A stretch of DNA of 64,000 nucleotides from Membranipora membranacea (Eukaryota; Bryozoa; Gymnolaemata; Cheilostomatida; Membraniporidae). The notes under the pieces are model-generated. The model was not told the DNA's origin, made no database searches, and was given only the letters and a program-made list of their open reading frames with translations. Location: positions 10,106,001 to 10,170,000 of the forward strand of contig OU612068.1 of NCBI GenBank assembly GCA_914767715.1, written 5' to 3'. A program made the position numbers and the translations under genes. This document shows, piece by piece, positions 13,901 through 24,600 of the stretch. How positions within the stretch are numbered: the stretch's first letter is position 1; each line of letters opens with the position of its first letter.

Positions 13901-16900
13901 CAGATCCAGGCCCCTTGCGGAGCCGACACTTGCCAGTCTGCAGAGGAAGATCAAGCATGCCCAGAGTGTAGCCAGATACCAGATCAACACCGGAGTAGAA
14001 TATCGAAATCCTCCCCTTTTTGGTTTTAATTTGAGATAGTTTTAAAAATTTGGATTTTTTTCTAGTATTAAAATCATGGTCAATGTTCAGACTTAAAAAA
14101 ATTTTTTCATCATTCTTTAGCAGATACATAAAAATAATTCATCGGTACTTGAAAAGCATATTTATAGGCATAATTTTGGAATCTTGCAATTTATAAGTGT
14201 TCAAAGAATTGGGTGGTTGTTTAAAAATAACTCTCAGTGCCTTTTTTGGCACACTGGGACTTGCAGCAAAGCAGCATCACAAGCGTGACCCCAGAATTCC
14301 AGTCAATATAAAAGGTTGGGATAAATGAAAGTATAATATAGACATTGATCATCATTTTTTGGCCTTAATATTTTGTGAGATGTCGAAGCATCATGACAAG
14401 GAAAGTCAATTTGGCTGAAGTTTTATAGATATGGGTCCGAAATGTCAAATGTAGATCTAGATGAATCACTAAAAATTTGCAATTTGTGGATGTAATAACA
14501 AAACAACATTTACAAGGTAAATGGGGAATTCTTCTACAATAAATATTCCTAATTTAATTTTTAAATATACAGGGACAATGTATTCGACTAAGGCCACCAG
14601 ACCGGGCTAACCTTTGTCCTGCATATACTGCACGCGTGATTTCAGTTTTATCACGTTGTAAACGCCGTACCCGATATCATGCACTGGTCCAGTGATACTG
14701 GTGCATTGCATCAGCAATGCCGATCAGGCACGACCACCCAACCACACCTTTGTAGTATGATAGTATCTTTGATAGTTGGGCAGCATGCTATGGGGGCATG
14801 ATTCGGTCATATATAATCCACCAGATTCATCCAGATTAGGGAATAGGCGTGCATTCTCAGACATTTTAATTAGTTTTCTGTTTGACATTGCATCAGCAAA
14901 ATATTACTCATATCCTCACCAATAGTACTTAGTATTTCATACACACTGAGATACTTACAAATTTGATAGTTTTTGGCATCATGACTTGTGTGACGATACC
15001 TCCTCTAACATAGTCGCTCAGATCAGAAGTATCCCCAACGCTGAATGTGTATGGTCCTAGTACCTGTTAATATAAAACGGAGATTTATATTGTAAAAAAC
15101 CTTACTGATATTGCAAAGATTTGGAAGAAAGGTCGCAGAAATTCACTTTTTTTGCAGTTGAAGAGCAGGACGGTGTTGGAAGAGTTAAATTGAATGTTGA
15201 TTTTTACCGTGTGCATCGAGATTCATCTTTCTGCATCATTGAATTTTTTTGCATAGCCCATAAAATAATAAATTATATTTACATTATTGAGGTATTTTTG
15301 TTGCCCATTCAATAAATTTAGAATTTACATTGATTAATATGTACAGCATGTTTAAATAAAGAATACCCAACAAATACTTTCTTGGATTCCTAGAATTAAA
15401 AATTGAGCAAAAAACACAAAATTTAGGATCCCAAAATTATTACCAAAAGACATTGAGTCTACACATTTATTTTGAAATCATCAGCAATATTCTCAACAAC
15501 ATAAAGCAACCCAAAAAAATCTACACTGTTGGGGGCAACGGCTACTCTTATCACTTCAAAGAAAGACGATCCTTTCAAGTGATTAGATATGCCACTATGA
15601 CCACGTTGTGATGCGTTCTGGGTATAAGCAGTTTCTATGAAATATTCAAACCACTGAGCTGCTTCCTTAACATTTCACTCAGCAACGAATGTGTCAACAA
15701 CAGCTGAATTTCCAGTGACAAACACGATCAAGTTTGATCCAGTTTGCCTGCATTCCAGACGTGACCAATGGAACGGGAGCAACTGGAATACAGGCAAATG
15801 GGCCAATCTTGGTCTAATATCAAAGAACAACATCAGTGAAGATTTGTTATTACAAACCATATATTCAACAACGCTTTCAAAAATAAAGAAGGAAGTGTGA
15901 ATACTGCTGATTTAACAAGCTGCCAAAAATGTTTATCTGAAACAAATTTGTATTCTTGCATTGGTCAGTACTGCTGAGCCATGCTTCCCATCAAGTTTGT
16001 TACTTTTTACATCCGACGTTATCAATGTGAAAGGATTAACCCAGATAGTTTTGGAGAGAGTTAATTGCGGGTTTTAATTGATCGTCCATCTGAACACAAA
16101 CTTTGATAGTGTATTCATTTTATAATGAAATAACCACCCATAATCATGTATCAAGTTGTGGATATATATCTCAGCCTTTCAACAGGATACTATAGAACTA
16201 CAGCAGTTATCACACACCAATTTCGTAATAGTAATTAGCATTACTATGAATGAAATATGGGATCTTGAAGTAAATGAGGCATTGAACACCATCAGTACCA
16301 TATACAATCCCGGGATGGTTGATCATTAAGCTGAACTAAAACCACTTCTCCTACTAAAACCATTTAATTGAATTGGCCCAGGGCTCAATCTACGACACTA
16401 CGAATGTGCATCATGCATGCGAATCGCATGTATAAACAGAACATGCTGATCCCTAACATACCTTGATCTCTCTGGGTTTAGCCTCGTTAATCTCAGTCAT
16501 ACCGACAACCTCAGTGAAAGTGACAAAGTCTCCAGACTCCATACCGTGTCTCGTCTCGTCCAGACAGGTGACTACACCCTCCTTATCCTTACTGATGGAT
16601 GCTATCATGTTACTGAGCGGATTCTCACCAGTAGTATCATAGACAGTAAACTCCTCTCCAAAATCACAGAATATGTGTCTGCAATGTGCAAATGGGTGAT
16701 ATTTAATTCACATTGCCATTCTGTGTGAATTTAAGAAAAATCAGAACAAAAACCGGTGCTCTGTGAAGGGTATTGGAAGTTTTAAATTATAAAAAATCGC
16801 AAGCAAAGACCACAAATAGTCGGAAGATTATCTGGAGTAAAACAAGAATGAAATAGTAAGCAAAAAAAAGGGATTATCTCCATTTTATGATTTTCAGAGT

Positions 16901-19900
16901 ACTAGTAGGCGACTAACGCTATAGCACAACATTTTTGACATGAATTTGCAATGTCTTTCTTCCAGTACATAACTTTTTCGGCTTCTATCCAACTAGTAAA
17001 ATATGAAAGCCGCAGTAATGTACGGATTTTCCCAGGAGTGACTGCCCTTTAGATATATTCTAGACATTAGCAGTGTATAATTTATCGTAATTGCAGCAAA
17101 AGTCAAAGATTTTGGGTGTTGCTGTCATTTGCAGGGTTTGCACATTCCCAACTGTCAAAATCTCGGCGGTCTAGCAAGCACAATTGCATAAGTTTGACTT
17201 ATCTGCCTCCTTGCATTGCAGCAGTATTTTCAAAAAATCTATTATGACTCATGCCACTGAAATTTTGGCTTTATATTTCACGATTAATTTTTTTAATATT
17301 GACCATGATATTTCACAACCATATGCGAACCATAATCTCAGAAGGTTTAAGATAGTTGTTGCACATCCAATGTAGGACAGCAGAAACATAAAATTTTACA
17401 AAAACCTTTGAGGTTGCTTCAGCATTTTATGAACTGGACTTTCTATCATGTGTAGCGTCCTTATTCCAGTAATGTAATCGCGAATTGTAAAAAGTGCATG
17501 ATGTCTATCATTCAGGTTTTTACAAGCTTGTTCCTAAATTGTATTTTTGGTGGCACAACACTTGTTTTAGATATCATCAGCTTTTTCTGCTGAACCATCG
17601 GTATTATTCATAGACTTATTATCAAGTCTATGATCATCATATAAATCAGAGATGTACTAGCCACCAAAAACATTGGCTATGCGCACTTTAGTAGCCTTAC
17701 TCACCCAAATAACCCATATGTCTCGGCCACGATGAACTTGATTCCATTAGCATGACAATATTCATTCAGGACAACCTGCTCATCGAATGAGGTATTAGTC
17801 AGGATGACAACCTGGAATAAATAGAGAACAAAACATAGCATCAGATAGGAACGAGGATAAGAACTTTTACACTAGGAGATGCTAATAAGCATGTCTATTC
17901 AATCCCATAGGATACTGCTGAGCATCAATTTGTCGCATAAGTGAAGATTTGCATGTTCATAGATGTAAACAGCTGCTTCTACTATTGAATTTCATCTATA
18001 TCCGTACATGTTGTAACATAGAGATGTTTGACCAACCTCCTAGAACACGAAGAGCCGCATTAATCATCAAAAATCTACTTTTACCCTTTCTATGGGGTAA
18101 CGCTTAACTATAAGTGCCAAAAACCATATAAAAAACAAGATATATGAGGCTTATATATATTCCAAACATGTTTGCCTAGTGAAAAGTCAACCTTAGGACC
18201 TATAATAGCATACAAGTAGCAGGCTGCAACTGCTGGATGTACTAACAAGAATAAATTTGGTTTCTGGGAATCCCGCAGACCGGTCTGGGAATCCCACACT
18301 AATACAATGCAAATAGAAACTGTATGTAGCTGCAGTTATCCCTTGAAAGAAAACAAGGCATTGATCACTTTTAGCCAATGAAATCATCCTGGGTATGTTT
18401 CACAATCATGATGAAAAGTTCATAGAGTATTATTACCTAGTTACGATTCCAGCTACAGCACCTTTTCATTGAAGTGATTGTCTATATATATATATGCTGT
18501 CCGATATATGGTGAAATTTGTAATTCATCTTACCATATGTGCAGCATATCTCCAAAATACCATATCTTGGTGGTGGTACTTCCCTCTGAGTTTTTTGAAA
18601 CTGAGGACTTGATAACAATTTGGGACTATGAAGGCATGGTGATCATTTTCTTTCAAGCAACGTCTTTTGGTCCTGTTTGGACACACTCACAAACATAAGG
18701 CTGCAGAGTATGCACTCATTAATGGGTATTACCATATAGTGCACATGATCACATCATACCTGGAACTGTGAGAGAAACTCAGTAGTAAGTGGAGTAGAAT
18801 TGGCAGTGATTGGTACATAGCTGTTCAGCTCTGCTATACGAGGGGTCACTACATCAGCTCTATTCTTTCCTATATCAGCCTCAGTCAGGAAAAACTACAA
18901 ACATTAAACATCCCATCAATTATAAAAGAAAATCCAGATTTGAGCAAAAATGTAAAGATATTATGAAAATAGGCTACTATGATAGAAATAGAGCCAATAG
19001 AAACCTAAGCCGCTCTTAGGAGTCGTTCCACTTTTCGTAAATCTCCTGTATATAAGAAATCAGTGGTAGGGATTTGTTCAGGAATGAACTTAATGGGCTA
19101 GCTGAAAAACTAACCCACGTATACTGCCTACTATCTGGGGGTAGCAGGCTTTTCCCAGACATTCAAATTCATCAAGATAACAAGCTATAAATCCCTACCA
19201 CTGATTTTGGTCAACCAGTAATAACGAAAACCGCAAAAACTGATAAGGCATCTATTTATCGATGTCTATGGCTACCATTTAAAAAACACTGTCTATAAGA
19301 AAACTGGTTCTTATTATCACCTATCGTTTATCCATCGTAACAAATCCAACAATCCTCCTGATACCCTGATCTAATATGACAAGAGCAGTACATGGGACGG
19401 AGTGTTTAGCGTAGGGGATTGATACTATGCGGCAGCAAATCAAGCCCATTCGGTCACATGTAACAATGATTTTGGTCTGTATCCAAGCCTGGGTTAAGTG
19501 AATAAAATGAAGCCATACTCCTTACCTGTGATGAAAGATCTGTCATAGTGACATTTTCAGTGTCGTGAATAACACACGACTTCACACCTCCAAGAATTAT
19601 ATTCTTAGCGATTTCTACTCCAAGACCTCTCATTCCTGATACTAGGATATTAGAAGCATTCATCCTACGCATTGCATCATGACCCAACACATATCTGCAA
19701 ATAGAGACATGTCAGTTGATGTTACATCCTTTAATAAAAGAGTGTAATGTGCATCCTTTATGCTACAGGTAAGACAGTCCTAAGAGACCATTCTGGGCCT
19801 CAGATGACTGTTGGTTTTGAGATTCTAAATGTTGTTAAACGTCCCAAATTACTATGGAACTTGTCATTTTTCATTTGCATCTAACTTTATTTTGTGGAAA

Positions 19901-20200
19901 ATTTGCAAGAAACTATTTGAACGGATGCGAAGGGGTTCTTGATGTTTCTCAGTCTGTCAACTCTGTCGAGCCCAATATAAAAGTGACATGATGTTGAAGC
20001 ACATGACCGTGTTCCATGTGCACAATAGATGACATGTTTTACACTTACAGTTGTCTTGAATAAAGACTCTCATCTATAGCCGGGCCGGCAGCGGAGTCAT
20101 CTTGGACAGGCATTGCTCCGTTTCCGTTAGAGTGCAGTTTGCGTTTCTTTTGCGGAGGCGAGTTGCTCTTCTGGTGATTATCTACTGCTTCTGAGGACAT
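7923..20200 (-). CDS. UBA1: Ubiquitin-activating enzyme E1 (17 exons, complete)
   Basis: ATP-dependent activation of ubiquitin and transfer to E2 enzymes. Exons in transcript order: 20200-20049, 19694-19526, 18894-18760, 17811-17705, 16678-16462, 15063-14959, 13394-13248, 12894-12628, 12242-12162, 11911-11756, 11583-11418, 11110-10800, 10373-9959, 9626-9358, 9131-8925, 8502-8402, 8070-7923. All phases join; 3153 bases, 1050 aa (human 1058). Start chosen at 20200 because the short basic N-terminus (QKKRKL, NLS-like) runs straight into [17 protein letters not shown], a family hallmark. Visible: inactive-adenylation half with [12 protein letters not shown]; active-adenylation GTGAIGCE and [12 protein letters not shown]; catalytic cysteine in [17 protein letters not shown] (codon 10958-10956, Cys619); C-terminal ubiquitin-fold domain ending DVEVPYIKY. 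Position in a 17-exon UBA1-type plan and conserved residues favour UBA1 over UBA6/UBA7. An acceptor-like CTATAG just upstream of the ATG suggests a 5' UTR intron. Confidence 0.97.
13831..14037 (+). other. GC-rich open stretch antisense within UBA1 intron 6
   Basis: Inside the intron between 14959 and 13394, the + strand reads open for about 68 codons after TATAG at 13826-13830, with a basic, helical-looking product (segments [31 protein letters not shown]) and a TAG at 14035. The patch 13839-13990 is clearly richer in G and C than the surrounding AT-rich intron and looks codon-biased. No donor or continuing exon was found. It may be a captured exon or a retrotransposed fragment. I do not recognise the protein. 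Confidence 0.3.
19005..19270 (-). repeat. Interspersed repeat copy 1, with mini-exon and nested MITE
   Basis: About 266 bases in UBA1 intron 2 match, in inverted orientation, 63737-64000 at the far end of the window. Matching segments include the outer end CATAGACATCGATAAATAG, the block with AACGAAAACCGC, and, on the minus strand, an acceptor-like TACAG followed by an open stretch encoding [13 protein letters not shown] then TAG. A perfect 19-base inverted repeat (19057-19075 and 19189-19207) lies inside, bounding a 151-base MITE-like unit. The mini-exon runs in the same direction as UBA1 and could act as a cryptic exon. Confidence 0.75.
19057..19207. mobile_element. Palindromic MITE-like unit nested in repeat copy 1
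   Basis: A 19-base end, AAATCAGTGGTAGGGATTT, is repeated perfectly inverted at 19189-19207. The 113-base interior has no coding capacity. The equivalent ends in the other copy lie at about 63804-63822 and 63931-63949, with mismatches. Termini this perfect suggest a non-autonomous DNA transposon; target duplications are not evident. Confidence 0.6.
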
Positions 20201-21650
20201 CTAAATACTATAGACAAGAATGAAAACAATCAATAGCAATCTTCGTACCTCGGCGTAATATGTGCGCGAACTTACTTTAACTCCTTGCTATAACTTTACT
20301 TACTTACTAGGCTTTACAAGAGAAGGCCTAGGATACAGTGAGTAGGCCTAACTGTTGGCAGGCAGGCAGAAAATCTACTATTTTGCCAAACAACAAGAAA
20401 AGCTCACATTGGCAATACAGTTGAGTTGATAGTCAATGATTGATTCAATCAATTGACTTGCTCCAACAACATAAATAAATAATATTAGACCAAGAAGAAG
20501 ATAGAAAGAAGTCCACCACTCTTGAGGGTTAGCAAGTCTGAATGGAACTGCTGTTGGTGTTGACATCTCAATACACATAGCTCACCTGCAGGATACAACA
20601 ATAAGGCAGAAAAATATGTGCAGAAACCAGGCTACAATATATTCAATTCCTTTGGAAAGAACAAGAAACGTGTATGACTTTTTCTCTGTTCTTTCATGAA
20701 AAGGAAGATGGTGGAAGGAAAGGGATAACTGCATCATTTTGAGTTGAAATTAATATATTTTTCACTTATTTTTGTTTCAGTGAAAAATGTCCAAGCCCAA
20801 GTGATCAGGCATGTGTTTCACACAATTAATGTTACTTGGAATGTTTGTCTACACATACTTCTCAGTCAGTTATTACTATATCAGTGAAGTGAAATTTCTT
20901 AGCCAGAGTGAAATGGTGGGTGTTGCCATTGAAAAAATTCAGTCCAGAAAAGCTTAGCAACTTTTCCGAGAAATTGTATGTCTCACAGGACTTGCAGTAA
21001 GTTTTAAATCAGAAAAACTTCTTAGAAATCATGGCTATGATAGGTGTGAGCTGATTCTCACATTTTACTGTACATACCACTGTAGAAGAGTGAAGAAGTC
21101 AAGGAGGAAGGTTGACAACCAGTCAGCTTTCCTTCCTTTTCAAAAATTGATTGAGTCAATGATGAGTCATTATTGGAAACCGAAACTGCATCATTTTAGC
21201 ACTCTCATCCCAAACTCAATAATGAAAGACCTTTTAAAATTAAATTATTTTCAGTATTTTTTATATTTTATGCCAGCCATCTAAGCTCAAACAGTAAATA
21301 ACAAATTATGGTTTGTTCATGTTTTGACTTTATCTGCAGATTGACATTACTGAAGCATTATATATCTCTTATGCCATCTTTCGGACAAGAACAGTGTTAG
21401 TTAAATGGAATTACCAATATGTGGTATGACACTTTTGGAGGTGTGTACTGTTCTGCCAATCAGAACAACGCACACTTCAGTGATCAGCTGGTTTGAGAGG
21501 AGCACACCTTTTCTGTTTCTATTTTCCTCTGAAAACCACAAATTTCTCTACTACAAATACCAATTTGACCAGGCAACATATCCATTTACAGTTGTTTACT
21601 GGGTGAATCGAGAGGTAGATTTATAATTCAGAGAGGTCTGGTAAGAAAAT
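20201..21650. other. Head-to-head intergenic region between UBA1 and HDHD5
   Basis: About 1.45 kb separate the two start codons, which point away from each other, so this interval should hold both promoters and 5' UTRs. I see no clear TATA box or CpG-rich core. It also holds the small membrane-protein-like reading frame at 20408-20578 described separately. Confidence 0.45.
20408..20578 (-). CDS. Possible exon for a small single-pass membrane protein
   Basis: Just upstream of UBA1 on the same strand, a reading frame starts at 20578 (or 20566, giving MSTPTAVPF) and encodes a short polar N-terminus, NPQEWWTS, a 17-20 residue hydrophobic helix (FYLLLGLILFIYVVG), then ASQLIESIIDYQ. It meets a strong donor (GTGAGC) at 20407, or reads through to a TAG at 20378 for 62-66 aa. 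The composition is unlike random AT-rich sequence. No partner exon was identified before the UBA1 start, and splicing into the UBA1 exon would not join its frame. Alternatives: a uORF in a UBA1 5' exon, or chance. Unrecognised. Confidence 0.3.
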
Positions 21651-24600
21651 ATGAAGTCTGTGTTACAGAGGATATCAAGAAAGCCTGTGACAGCTTTGTT
21701 GCAAACTAGAGAATCATCATCATCATCTCACAACAAGCAACAACATGTCTTTTCAGGAAAGGTAAGAAAGAAATGCTGGGTTAATTGTATCAGGATTGGT
21801 TTATACTGCAGGGATTTCAGATCTCAAATTTATTGTATGCGCTCACTGGTATACCAACCAATATTTTGTATGATTCCTAAAATGACAAAACATGCACAAA
21901 ATGTCTAGTAGTAGTTGGCTATAGATAGTAAGTATACTATTTATTTGATCGCCTGTGTTGATTGTTACTACTGCGCTTCTAAATCAAAATGTAAACTATG
22001 AATGAATGTTCTGATCATGAGCCTAATGGTTTTGTCAGTGTTGTCCATCATCAACAAGCAACACTGTCCTTAAAATAAAAGCCTCACATCAGAGATAGAG
22101 GGCATAGATAGGTTGTAAGTATTTATATCCTCTCATAGCTACATAATAAATAGAGAACCATTCCCATTTAAATATTAACTGTAGCTCACTGCTGATCATG
22201 TTTACCGTCAACTTTTTGATTTTAGGGCTCTCGCTCTTTCGGGTTTATGTTTGACATTGATGGTGTGTTTGTGAGGGGTAAGGAGGTATTCTCACACTCT
22301 TCTGAGGCTCTCAAGTTACTGCTAGACAGGCGAGGCAGGTTTAAAATACCGACAGTCTTTGTTACAAACGCTGGAAATACTCTAAGATCTAGAAAAGCCG
22401 AACAACTCTCAGAAAGATTGGGAATAAAGGTAGGACCTGTTTTCAGAAAAGTGACTCAAGTTTAAGTTCCTTGCATTTTATTTTTATTTTACTGGAGTAC
22501 AGCTTCCTCAGCGGTGTTAATATGTTTTTGCATTCTTTGGCTTATAATGTTCAGCCTTTTGCCTGTACTCAGTGAATAAAAAACGTGCTCGTTGCTTTAT
22601 TTTATTTGTCCGGTAACCAATAGGGCTATAATTATACCCATTCATTATATCAATGTACCGAGTTATTGCCAGCAGTTCATGTTTTGTGTAGTTTATTGAT
22701 TTAGTTGCTTCGTGTGCGTATGACTATAATCTAGTGATTACACAATGATGAAATCATTCAGGAACATTGCATCAGCACAATTTTTGCCTTTAGTTTATAG
22801 CTTAGTTATGTTTGACTATAATTAACCTTGATACATTAGGGGTATTGGCCTACAGAGTCTGTTAGCACTGTCAGATTTTTTCCTGCTCCTGTACTGATTG
22901 TGATAACTTATTGCCACGATATTGAAGTCACTATTCTATCAGTATATCTTCACAGAGTAAGGATATATCCTTACTCTGGTATCTTGTTACTGACTAGGGC
23001 CAGGTCAATCACCATTCATCAATTCAATTACCAGTTTTTAAATTTCCATTTGCGTACAGTTAGACCCCTAGTTTTTAAATTCCCATTTGCGTACAATTAG
23101 ACCCTGCGCACTAGCCATGATTTCCCCATCAATATGTCATAATATGAATTGGAATGTTTATTTTCACCTTGTCACTGAACTGATTACGACAGGGTCTACT
23201 ACCTAGTCTTGTCATAATCTCTAGGCCTAGTAATGTCGTCATAATCTCAGCTGTATTTGTCGGTAGAGAGCTGAGTCATGCCAAGAGCCAAAAAACATTA
23301 TTACACATTCCATTCCTAATTTATGTCTGAAAATAAATACCATCTCTGATTGGGAGTGATCTGAAAATAACCATATAGGATTCATTCTACATTTAGTTTA
23401 AATTTGCAGCACAAGAAATGAGGCACCTGGAACCATTGTACAGGAACATCTGTATCATCATGTATGAGTATTGTGTTCATTGTCATAAGGTATTGTGTGC
23501 TAATTTTGTGTTGGTTGTTCTTTTCTTGACAGATTCACCAGGAACAGATGGTAATGTCTCATTCTCCGCTAAAGATGTTCCAGCAGTTCCATCGTAAAAC
23601 AGTTCTAGTGTCCGGCCAAGGACCAGTCAGAGAAATTGCCAAAAACCTAGGATTCCAAAAAGTAGTGACTATCGATAATCTCCGAAGGAGTTATCCTTTG
23701 TTAGACATGGTTGATCACCACAGGAGGGGACATGATGAGGTAGGCTTTATTATGACTATGTCACATTGAATAAGTGAACATCAAAAAATCTTTACATCGA
23801 AAATCATCTTATTATATATATTAGCAATTAAAGAGATGTGGAAGACTTTAGCCACTTAGCACTCCCGCATAATATACTGGTATGAGGCTAATTATTCCAA
23901 ACCCCTAAGGTCAATATTCTTGTAGTTAGATTGGCTTGAAAAAATGGACACATCAATACCATTGGTATTTCAGGATTGGTCTCATGCATGCACTGACCTA
24001 AGCATGAATGATTTGAACTCAAAGATGGCCAAAGTAGGGACCCATGTCTCAAGGTTTACTAGTTGATAAGCACCAGTCCCCTAGCGTCAATTAAACCATT
24101 GAACTTACTGCTGTCATGCTGGAGTTTATCCTGCCATGTCACAGTTGGTCTGATTGGCATCAAGTTGTCCTAGTCGTGGTATTTTAACAGGATATGAAGA
24201 TTTGTACTATCTATTGCACTTCTGGCTGATCTATTGATTTAACTCTCATGCATTGGCGACCAACATTAGATGTGTGGCTTTCAGTGGTTACACAGATATT
24301 ACGAAGTGGCTGTGAACAACAAGAGGGAGTTAATTAAGCTAGTTACACCATAAGGTGTTAAAATTAAAACTACTTCTGAAATAAAATTTTGGAACAGCCC
24401 CTATTTGAACTCATCTTTTGTGTTCAGTATCCTAGCTGGTTGACCATGAGTTAAAAAAATGCCATGTCATTGGGACAGAAGGAGTTCATTGTTGGGACAG
24501 ATGACGTGGTAATAAGTGGTCAAACTGTAGTAATAGCAGAGACTATAGATATATTATCTATATATATTATCTATAGTCTCTGGTAATAGTATTTTGCTGG

